DNA from: JACRLV01 sp045863555 | GTDB taxonomy: Bacteria > Planctomycetota > Phycisphaerae > UBA1845 > Fen-1342 | NCBI GenBank assembly: GCA_045863555.1 | Contig: BTUU01000008.1 | Coordinates: 1-64,000, forward strand | Length of the DNA stretch: 64,000 bases | Direction: 5' to 3' | Shown: positions 15,862-23,229 of the stretch, one piece after another | Layout: every line of letters starts with the position of its first letter | Numbering within the stretch: position 1 is the first letter of the stretch | Notes under the pieces: model-generated | The model's input: the letters and a program-made list of their open reading frames with translations, nothing else | What the model was told of the DNA's origin: nothing | Database searches by the model: none | Made by a program: the position numbers and the translations under genes

Positions 15862-17097
15862 ATGCGGACGTGGATTGTGGTTGGCGCGTGCGCGCTCGCG
15901 GCGGCGAGTGTGGCGGCGGCGGATGCACCGTGGCCGCAATTTGCAGGGCCGACGCGCGATTTCAACGTCGCGGGCGTTGAGATCACCTCAGCCTGGCCCG
16001 AGAGCGGCCCGAAGCGCCTGTGGCAGCACGACCTCGGCGACGGGTATTCCTCGATCGTCGTCGCGGATGACACGCTTTATACGATGTACCACGCGGACGG
16101 AAGGGATCACGTCGTCGCGCTTTCACCCGAGGATGGGGCGGTGCGCTGGGATTTCGCCTACGACGCACCGTTTCCCAAGGATACAGACACAAGCTTCGGT
16201 CCGGGCCCCCGTTCGACGCCGCTCGTGGCCGGCGACCGGCTCGTCACGGTCAGCGTGGGCGGATTGCTCCACTGCCTCGATCGCAAATCCGGAAAGCCGC
16301 TCTGGCAGCATGACCTGGTGCTGGAGTACGGCGGGAACGTGCCGACATTCGGCTACGCGGCCAGCCCGCTTCTGTTCGAGGATCGCGTGATCGTCGCGGT
16401 CGGCGGCGAGGGCAAGGGCGTCGTCGCGTTCAGGCTCGCGGATGGTTCGATCGAATGGGCGACCGGCGACGACAGGTGCGCGTACTCCTCGCCCGTCATC
16501 ATCGACGTCGACGGCCAGAGGCAGCTTGTGGTCCTGATGGCCAAACAGATCGTGGCGATGAAGCCGGAAAACGGCGATCGCCTCTGGACCTTCGCCCACG
16601 AGACGTTCGCCGACGTAAACGCGGCGCTGCCCGTCTGGGGCGGGGACAATCTTCTGTTCGTCACGTCGGCATATCGAACTGGCAGCCGCATGCTGAAGCT
16701 GAAACGTGATGGCGGCGGAACGGACGTCGAGCAGGTCTGGAACGCCGAACGCATCGGCGTCCACCACGGCGCGGTCGTTCGCGTCGACGACATGCTCATC
16801 GGCTCGGTCGGGATGATGGGCCCGGCATTCCTGGTCGGCGTCGATGCGAAGTCGGGCCAGCAGCTCTGGAAGCAGCGGGGGGTAGCGAAGGCGAATGTCA
16901 TGCGCGTCGGCGAGCGGTTCCTGGTCCTGGGCGAGGACGGCGAATTGATGCTGGCGAAGGCCGACCGGAAGGGGCTGGAGGTCCTCTGCAAGGCCGCGAT
17001 CCTGGAACGGTCGTCCTGGACGCCGCCGACGGTGGTTGGCGCGCGGGTTTATGTCCGGGATCGAAAGTCGATTGTCGCGCTGGATTTGAAAGGGTGA
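15862..17097 (+). CDS. Exported PQQ-like beta-propeller protein
   Basis: A 411-residue protein with signal peptide MRTWIVVGACALAAASVAAA and then PWPQFAGPTRDFN, the usual opening of planctomycete PQQ-like propellers. Repeated blades carry the VxALxxxxGxxxW signature (VVALSPEDGAVRWDF, LHCLDRKSGKPLWQHD, VVAFRLADGSIEWATG, VGVDAKSGQQLWKQ). These are PQQ_2/BamB-like repeats; PQQ binding itself is not implied. Likely periplasmic. SD GGAGA at 15851. It is followed by 235 bases and then the amidohydrolase operon on the same strand, so it could be the first gene of that unit or separate. Confidence 0.85.
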   Translation: MRTWIVVGACALAAASVAAADAPWPQFAGPTRDFNVAGVEITSAWPESGPKRLWQHDLGDGYSSIVVADDTLYTMYHADGRDHVVALSPEDGAVRWDFAYDAPFPKDTDTSFGPGPRSTPLVAGDRLVTVSVGGLLHCLDRKSGKPLWQHDLVLEYGGNVPTFGYAASPLLFEDRVIVAVGGEGKGVVAFRLADGSIEWATGDDRCAYSSPVIIDVDGQRQLVVLMAKQIVAMKPENGDRLWTFAHETFADVNAALPVWGGDNLLFVTSAYRTGSRMLKLKRDGGGTDVEQVWNAERIGVHHGAVVRVDDMLIGSVGMMGPAFLVGVDAKSGQQLWKQRGVAKANVMRVGERFLVLGEDGELMLAKADRKGLEVLCKAAILERSSWTPPTVVGARVYVRDRKSIVALDLKG

Positions 17098-17332
17098 TCA
17101 GCGGCGGGCCGTCTACCGGATTCGGGAGCGTCGGCCTCGTTGACCTTTCCCACTCTCAGCCGTACGTTTCTGTTTCTGATCTCCGATCGTGCATACCGGG
17201 CGATCGCGGGTCATGATCGAACAGCGAGCCGCATCGCGGCGAGCGGAATCGTCCGTGGTGGCGTTGTCCAATCGAGGCGGCATGCACACATATCGAACAG
17301 ACGGTCAGGGTCCCACTGGGAGAGGACTCGCG
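17098..17332. other. Gap before the amidohydrolase array
   Basis: 235 bases without a supported gene. It presumably holds the promoter of the array downstream, but no -35/-10 was convincing. The SD GGGAGAGG at ~17319 belongs to the next gene. Confidence 0.4.
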
Positions 17333-18946
17333 ATGAGATTCTTGGCATCGACACGGTACTGGGCCGTCGCGGCGGCGGGCCTGCTTCTGGCGGCTGCAGC
17401 GCAGGCCCAGCTCGGTGGCCGCTCGACGATCATCAAGGACGCGACGATTCTCGTGGGCGACGGGACAGTGATCGAATCCGGCTCGCTCGTGATGCAGGGC
17501 GATAAGATCAGCGCCGTGGGGGCGGAGGTTCGCGGCCGCGGCCGCGCGATCGACGCGAAAGGCAAATTCATCACCCCCGGCCTGATCGACGTCTGGAGCA
17601 CCGTTGCGTTCGATGGCAGCCTGAACGGACGAAGCGGCACGGCCCGCGCGGCCGACGCGTTTGACCCCTTTGCGAAACGGGACATCGAGTTCAGCCTCCA
17701 GCAGGGCGTTACAACGGTCTACCTGCCGGCGCGGACGATGAACGGCGTCGGCGGGCGCGGCTCGATTGTGCGTCTGCTGCCCGAGGCGGCGGCGGATGAC
17801 TACATCCTCCGGTCGGATGCGGCGTTGAGCCTGGGCCTCGCGATGGATCCTCGCAGCGGAGCACTCGACCGCGTCCGGGCGTACATGAATCTGCGGCAGC
17901 TTTTTACCGACGCGAAGGCGTACCGCAAGTCGCTCGAGGACTACGAGGAAGACCTGAAGGAATACGAAGAGAAGATCAAGAAGCGGGCCGAGGAAGAAGC
18001 CAAGAAGCCGAGTGGAGACAAACCTGCCGAATCCGCCCCTGCTACGCCCGGCGCTTCGCCTTCGGGTGAGCAGCGCGGACCGCGACCCGGAGGGCGTCCA
18101 GGTGGCCGGCCGGCGCCGCGGCCGAGCGCGGAAGAGATCGCGGCGGGCGATTCGGCGGACGATGGCGCGGAGCCATCCGACGATCCCGCACAGGTTCCCC
18201 CGCGGCCGCGGCCCGGGCGCGGGCGCCGTGGTCAGGACGCCGAACAACCGCCGCCGGAATCCGGCCGGCCGGCAGCGCCCTCGGGGCCCGAATTCAAGGA
18301 CGATATCAAGAAGCCCGTCGCTCCCCAGAAAGACCTGACGAAGGAAGCACTGCTCGACGCGATCGACGGCAAGCTCCTGGTTCGCGTCGAGGCGGAGCGG
18401 CCGGAAGACATCCTCAACCTCGTCGATCTCGCGGAGGAGTTCAACCTCGCGATGGCGATTGAAGGCGCGAGCGGGGCCCATCTGGTCGCCGATCATCTTC
18501 GACGGGCGCGGGTGTCAGTCATCCTGCCCGTGGAGTCACCGGCCATGATGTGGACGGACGGGGCTCGACGCACCGGATCGATCGCGGCGCCGGCAAAACT
18601 GGCTCGCGCGGGCGTACCCGTGTTCGTAGGCTCGGCGACGAGCGGAGCGAATCGCCACCTGTCGCTGGCCGCGGCGCAGCTCGTGGGGCGCGGTGTCGAT
18701 GAGAACACAGCACTGAAGAGCATAACCTCGGATGCCGCGAAACTTCTGGGCATTGAGCGGGAGACGGGGCAGCTCACCAGCGGATTGTCGGCGGACCTGG
18801 TGATCTGGAGCGGCCATCCGTTCCTGCCGGACTCGCGCGTGGAGCGCGTCTTCATCAAGGGCCGGGAAGTCTACAGCGCCGTGCCGTCGGAGCGGGATGA
18901 ACCCGACACCAGGGGCGGCGAGGAAGGCTCGGAGGGCAGCCTGTGA
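17333..18946 (+). CDS. Exported amidohydrolase-fold protein A, metal ligands lost
   Basis: A 537-residue protein with a signal peptide (MRFLASTRYWAVAAAGLLLAAAAQAQ). The N- and C-terminal parts match the imidazolonepropionase-like amidohydrolase family: IIKDATILVGDGTVIESG, the strand-1 element FITPGLIDVWSTVA, GVTTVYLPAR, and the C-terminal GQLTSGLSADLVIWSGHPF. The strand-1 HxH is absent (VWS), and the strand-8 Asp is missing (FVGSATS), so the canonical metal site is not present. A ~150-residue insertion carries a charged coiled-coil-like helix (KSLEDYEEDLKEYEEKIKK) and a Pro/Arg/Gly-rich segment. First of eight array genes; its stop overlaps the GTG of the next (GTGA). Confidence 0.85.
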   Translation: MRFLASTRYWAVAAAGLLLAAAAQAQLGGRSTIIKDATILVGDGTVIESGSLVMQGDKISAVGAEVRGRGRAIDAKGKFITPGLIDVWSTVAFDGSLNGRSGTARAADAFDPFAKRDIEFSLQQGVTTVYLPARTMNGVGGRGSIVRLLPEAAADDYILRSDAALSLGLAMDPRSGALDRVRAYMNLRQLFTDAKAYRKSLEDYEEDLKEYEEKIKKRAEEEAKKPSGDKPAESAPATPGASPSGEQRGPRPGGRPGGRPAPRPSAEEIAAGDSADDGAEPSDDPAQVPPRPRPGRGRRGQDAEQPPPESGRPAAPSGPEFKDDIKKPVAPQKDLTKEALLDAIDGKLLVRVEAERPEDILNLVDLAEEFNLAMAIEGASGAHLVADHLRRARVSVILPVESPAMMWTDGARRTGSIAAPAKLARAGVPVFVGSATSGANRHLSLAAAQLVGRGVDENTALKSITSDAAKLLGIERETGQLTSGLSADLVIWSGHPFLPDSRVERVFIKGREVYSAVPSERDEPDTRGGEEGSEGSL

Positions 18947-20121
18947 CATCGTTGGATGGGAGTCGCGGTCGCATGCTGCTTCTGCTGCTGGCCGCTGCAT
19001 TGAACGGGGCGGCAGCAGCGACTGCCGACGTCCGTGTGATTCGCGCTACGGCCTACGTCTCGCCCGACGGCAAGCTGACGCGCGATGCAGTCCTGCTCGT
19101 TCGGGATGGCGTCATCGTCAACATCGGCGAAGCGCCCGCGGATGTGCCGGTGGATGCCTACGAGCGGGCAATCGTCTCGCCGGGGCTGGTCGATCTGATG
19201 TCGAGTCTCACGGCGGTGGGGCAGTTGGGCGAGACTGCGGAGGCGATCCAGGCGCAGGCCCGCGCGGGCGATTCCCTCGACCGTTTCGACCGTCATCTTC
19301 GCCAGGCATTGGAAGCCGGAGTGACGTCGTTCGTCCTTGCTCCGGACGATCGAAATCTCATTGGTGGGCGCGTCGCCGTGTGCAGCACGCATGTCCCGGC
19401 GAAGGACGCGAAATTCGTCACGGACAGTGGGCCGATGAAGCTTTCGCTTTCGCCCGCCGTGCTTGCGTCCGATCGCGAACCGACGTCGCGCGCGGGTGCG
19501 ATCTCGCTGCTGCGCAGCACCCTCGCGGCCGCCGCGAAGGGCGAGCGGCTGCTGGGTCGGTCGGCTGGAACGACGATCGAGATCACCCCGCCGCTCGTTG
19601 AGTTTGCCAAGGGCGGGATCTCCGGGATCGCCACCGCGCCGACAGGTGCGGACGTATCGACGCTTCTCGCGATGGCCGGCGAATTCAAGCTGAAGCTCGC
19701 ATTTGTTCACAATGACGATGCACGGGAAATCGGGGCCGAACTCGCCAAAGCCGGAGCGCCGGTGATTGCCGGACCATACGACCTCTCGGCTTCGCCTCGT
19801 ACCGCGAGCGCGGCCGGAATCTTCGAGAAGGCCGGCGCGAAGGTCGCCGTTGCCGGCGGCTTGCCGTGGCAGGCGGCCGACGGGCTCCGCTTGTCGGCGG
19901 CCGTCGCGGTCCGTAACGGCATGTCGCCGGACGCGGCAAGACGAGCCATTACCAGCGTTCCCGCGGAGATTCTCGGTCTCTCGGGCAGGATCGGTTCGAT
20001 CGCAAAAGGGGCGAGAGCGGATCTTGTCGTGTTTTCAGGCGATCCGCTCGACTTGCGGAGTCGGGTGATTGCGGTCTACGTCGGCGGCGTGCGGGTGTAT
20101 TCAGCGCCGGCCGGCGATTAG
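18943..20121 (+). CDS. Exported amidohydrolase-fold protein B, metal ligands lost
   Basis: A 392-residue protein starting at a GTG that overlaps the stop of gene A by four bases (GTGA), with SD GGAGGG. Signal: RMLLLLLAAALNGAAAATA. Family elements are VRVIRATAYVSPDGKLTRDAVLLV, SPGLVDLMSSL (no HxH), GVTSFVLAPDD and GSIAKGARADLVVFSGDPLDL. One His remains in the strand-5 position (LAFVHNDDA), but the strand-8 Asp is gone (VAVAGGLPW). It has no long insertion and is the shortest member of the array. Catalysis by the usual route is unlikely, so a structural or regulatory role is inferred. Confidence 0.83.
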   Translation: MTSLDGSRGRMLLLLLAAALNGAAAATADVRVIRATAYVSPDGKLTRDAVLLVRDGVIVNIGEAPADVPVDAYERAIVSPGLVDLMSSLTAVGQLGETAEAIQAQARAGDSLDRFDRHLRQALEAGVTSFVLAPDDRNLIGGRVAVCSTHVPAKDAKFVTDSGPMKLSLSPAVLASDREPTSRAGAISLLRSTLAAAAKGERLLGRSAGTTIEITPPLVEFAKGGISGIATAPTGADVSTLLAMAGEFKLKLAFVHNDDAREIGAELAKAGAPVIAGPYDLSASPRTASAAGIFEKAGAKVAVAGGLPWQAADGLRLSAAVAVRNGMSPDAARRAITSVPAEILGLSGRIGSIAKGARADLVVFSGDPLDLRSRVIAVYVGGVRVYSAPAGD

Positions 20122-20140
20122 TCCATACAGGAGCAGTGTC

Positions 20141-21736
20141 ATGCGTTCAGGGAAGTTCGGCCTGAGCATCGTCGTCGGCATCGTCGCGGTTTTGTCAACA
20201 ACGATCGCCAGTGCGGCGGAATCCGTCATCGCCGTAAAGGCAAAGCGGGTCTACACCGCCGCCGGCGAGGTAGTCGACAACGGCGTCGTCGTGATCAAGG
20301 ACGGGAAAATTTCGGCCGTCGGAGCCGGAATCGCAATCCCGGCCGGGGCCAAAGTGATCGACGCGGGCGAGGGGAGCGTGACCCCCGGTCTCATCGACGC
20401 GCTGTGCCTCGTCGATTCCGAAATCCCGCAGCAGGGGTGGTTCTTCTCCGAATTCGAGTGTCCCGTGTGCACGGAATTGCACAGGCGGCACATAAAGGTC
20501 GTAAACGGCGGCGCGTACGTCGATTCCTCGTGCGGCGGCGGGTGGCGCGACTGTCCCGCGTGCCTCGCGGAGCACAGACAGGCGGATCACGGATGCCCGG
20601 TGCACGGGAAAGACTCGGGCGGCGATCCGTGGGCGAAACTCGCGGCGCAGGCGAAGGCGGCCGCGGAACAGCGGCTGCACGAAGGCCATGCCCATGCTGA
20701 CGGCGAGGAGGATGTGTGCAGCGGGATCTGCGCCGGCCCGAAAACGGCGGCGGATGACATCGCGCAGCTCGCCGTCGGGGCGGCGTGGCGAACGTCGTGG
20801 GCGGAGCATTCGTCCGAGGTCACGCCGCACATCAATGTGATCGACTCAGTCAACCTGCAATCCAAGGATTTTTCGCGTCTCGCGCGGCAGGGCGTGACGA
20901 CGGTCTACGTGGCTCCGGATTCGGGAAGCGTGATCGGGGCCCGCGGCGCGGTTGTAAAGACAGGCGGACCGGTCTCGCAGCGAATCGTGCGCTCGGCCGA
21001 TAGCGTCCGGGCGGCCGTCGGGCGCGATCCGATCAGCCGGGGGCGGGGGAATTCCCGGCCCGCAGGCTACGCCGATTTCTACGCCCGTCGGCCGACGACG
21101 CGCATGGGCGTCGAGTTCGTCTTCCGCAAGGCCTTCTACGATGCGATGCGCTGGGTTAATCAAACCCCCCGCGCAGGTGCGGATTCCGCTCCGGAAGCTG
21201 CGATGCCCGTGCTCGCGAAGGTGCTCGGCGGCGAGATTCCGCTGCGAATCCTGGCCCGTGCCCAGCATGACATCATCACAGGGTTGCGGCTCGCCAAGGA
21301 ATTCGGGTTGAAAGTCACCATCGACGACGCCGCTCAGTCATTCGACTGCATTCCGGAGATCAAGGCGTCTGGCGCTGCCGTGGTGTTCGGGCCCCTGAGC
21401 ATGGCGTCCGGCGGCTTCGAAGTGGACGAGGTCCGGCTGAATACCCCCCGGCGACTCGCCGATGCCGGCGTCCCCTTTGCACTCACTGCCCAGGCGATGC
21501 GGGACGAGGAAGGCCTGGCCCGTCAGGCAATGCTCGCAATCCGCTACGGCCTCCCGAAGGACGCCGCGCTCGCGGCCGTGACCTCCGCGCCCGCGAAGAT
21601 TCTGGGTCTGCCGGAGTCGCTCGGAACGTTGAAGACAGGGGCGGCGGCCGATCTGGTCATCTGGTCGGGCGAGCCGTTCGGGGCCACAAGCGAAATCAAG
21701 GAAGTGATGATCAACGGCGAGCTGGTCGCCGAGTAA
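20141..21736 (+). CDS. Exported amidohydrolase-fold protein C with Cys/His-rich insertion
   Basis: A 531-residue protein with SD AGGAG upstream of ATG 20141 and signal FGLSIVVGIVAVLSTTIASA. It has the amidohydrolase framework (VVVIKDGKISAVG, VTPGLIDALCLVDS, GVTTVYVAPDSGSVIGARG, GTLKTGAAADLVIWSGEPF) but no HxH. Directly after strand 1, residues ~107-197 form an insertion dense in Cys and His. It contains CPVC, CGGGWRDCPAC, HGCPVH, HEGHAHAD and CSGIC, which looks like a zinc- or copper-binding module. The strand-8 equivalent (PFALTAQAMRDEEGL) lacks the usual Asp after Thr. It is unusual for an exported protein in this family to gain a second metal site while losing the first. The next gene starts 101 bases on. 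Confidence 0.83.
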   Translation: MRSGKFGLSIVVGIVAVLSTTIASAAESVIAVKAKRVYTAAGEVVDNGVVVIKDGKISAVGAGIAIPAGAKVIDAGEGSVTPGLIDALCLVDSEIPQQGWFFSEFECPVCTELHRRHIKVVNGGAYVDSSCGGGWRDCPACLAEHRQADHGCPVHGKDSGGDPWAKLAAQAKAAAEQRLHEGHAHADGEEDVCSGICAGPKTAADDIAQLAVGAAWRTSWAEHSSEVTPHINVIDSVNLQSKDFSRLARQGVTTVYVAPDSGSVIGARGAVVKTGGPVSQRIVRSADSVRAAVGRDPISRGRGNSRPAGYADFYARRPTTRMGVEFVFRKAFYDAMRWVNQTPRAGADSAPEAAMPVLAKVLGGEIPLRILARAQHDIITGLRLAKEFGLKVTIDDAAQSFDCIPEIKASGAAVVFGPLSMASGGFEVDEVRLNTPRRLADAGVPFALTAQAMRDEEGLARQAMLAIRYGLPKDAALAAVTSAPAKILGLPESLGTLKTGAAADLVIWSGEPFGATSEIKEVMINGELVAE

Positions 21737-21837
21737 CGGAGATCCCGGGCGGCGATGCATCGAGCGCGGTTCGCCCGACTGGACTATCGAAACGCTGACG
21801 CCTCGCCCCGCGCGAGGCCGATATTCGAGGAGCGTTC

Positions 21838-23229
21838 ATGCAAGGCGATGGTTTTCGATCGATACGGCGGGTCGCGGCCGCCGCGGCCTTCTTTCTGGCC
21901 GCAGGACTGGCAAGCGCCGGGTCTCCGCCTCCGGAAAAGGTCGCACTTACAAATGCGAAGATCATCCCGATCGTCGGCGAAGGGCTCGATTCGGGGACGA
22001 TCCTGATCGAACGCGGCCGCATCGTCGCGATCGGCAAGGACGTCGAGGTCCCGTTCGACGCGCGGGTGTTCGACCTGAAAGGCAAGACGGTCATGCCCGG
22101 CCTCGTCCATCCGAACTGCTACCGGGGGACGGACGGGGCGAACGAAGCCCGGCCGATCACGCCGCAGCTTGATACGGCGGACTCGATCGATCCCTCGCAG
22201 ATCTTCTTCGAAGACCAGCTTCGGGTCGGCATCGCCGCGATCAACGTCATGCCCGGCGACAACACGGTGATCGGCGGTCTGGGGCGGATCGTACGTCCGA
22301 TCGGCCTCACGCCGGCGCAGATGACGATCGCGGAAGGTGCGTTCCTGAAGGTCTGCATCTCGCCCCGCGCCGGATATGACCGCATGCTCCAGATGGCGTC
22401 GCTGCGGGAAACCTTTGCTGAACTGGATAGCTACCTCGAGAAACTCGCGGAGAAGCGGTACGAAGACAAGCTCCGTGATGACCAGAAGAAGATGGACGTC
22501 GGCCTCGCGGAGCAGCGCAAGCGCGGCCGCGCGCTGATCCGCGCCGAGGATGTGGATGACGAGCACCGGAACATCCTGCGGGCGCGGGGCGGAATCGTCC
22601 GGTTTGGCGGGGAAGAAGGCCCCACGCTTTTCAAGCCGCTGGGAGCCATGGTCACGGTACGCTCGGCGATGGACGTCGCACCGGCCGTAAAGCTGGCCAA
22701 GGAGTTCGGTTTCTTCGACCGCACCGTGTTCGTGCTCGGGCCGGAGACCTTCAAGGCGATCAGCGAGCTGAAGTCGGCCGCGCGGCCCGTGATTCTTCCG
22801 GAAGAGATGATCCACCGCGAAACCGACCCGCTGACGGGCGACCTGACGGAGGTTTTTGTGCCCAAGCGGTTTTTTGACGCCGGGCTGCTCTTCGCGATCA
22901 CCCCCGGCTCAGATCAGTCGATGCCCGAGCGAATGCCGACCTACCAGGCGGCGCGCTGCGTCCGGGGCGGCATTCCGCGCGATGTGGCGCTGCGGGCGAT
23001 CACTCTTCACGCGGCGAAGGTGCTGGGGTTGGATGATCGAATCGGGTCGATCGAGGTCGGAAAAGAAGCCTACCTGACGGTCTTCAGCGGTGATCCGCTG
23101 GATTTCAACAGCGTCGTGGAAAAGGTCTTCATCGAGGGTATTCCCGCATACGAGCGGGAAAAGGACGTTCGAATCCAGCGCCTCCTCTCGACGGAGTCGC
23201 AGCCCGCTGCGGCCGGAGGCGGCGAATGA
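21838..23229 (+). CDS. Exported amidohydrolase-fold protein D, mostly degenerate
   Basis: A 463-residue protein with SD GAGGAG and signal RRVAAAAAFFLAAGLASA. Framework: VALTNAKIIPIVGEGLDSGTILI, the strand-1 element VMPGLVHPNCYRG (a lone His, not HxH), NVMPGDNTVIGGLGRIV, and the strand-8-like FAITPGSDQSMPE (Asp possibly kept). Its middle contains a predicted charged helical hairpin (AELDSYLEKLAEKRYEDKLRDDQKKM). Its stop overlaps the ATG of the next gene (ATGA). Too few ligands remain for the standard mono- or binuclear centre; its role is unknown. Confidence 0.83.
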   Translation: MQGDGFRSIRRVAAAAAFFLAAGLASAGSPPPEKVALTNAKIIPIVGEGLDSGTILIERGRIVAIGKDVEVPFDARVFDLKGKTVMPGLVHPNCYRGTDGANEARPITPQLDTADSIDPSQIFFEDQLRVGIAAINVMPGDNTVIGGLGRIVRPIGLTPAQMTIAEGAFLKVCISPRAGYDRMLQMASLRETFAELDSYLEKLAEKRYEDKLRDDQKKMDVGLAEQRKRGRALIRAEDVDDEHRNILRARGGIVRFGGEEGPTLFKPLGAMVTVRSAMDVAPAVKLAKEFGFFDRTVFVLGPETFKAISELKSAARPVILPEEMIHRETDPLTGDLTEVFVPKRFFDAGLLFAITPGSDQSMPERMPTYQAARCVRGGIPRDVALRAITLHAAKVLGLDDRIGSIEVGKEAYLTVFSGDPLDFNSVVEKVFIEGIPAYEREKDVRIQRLLSTESQPAAAGGGE

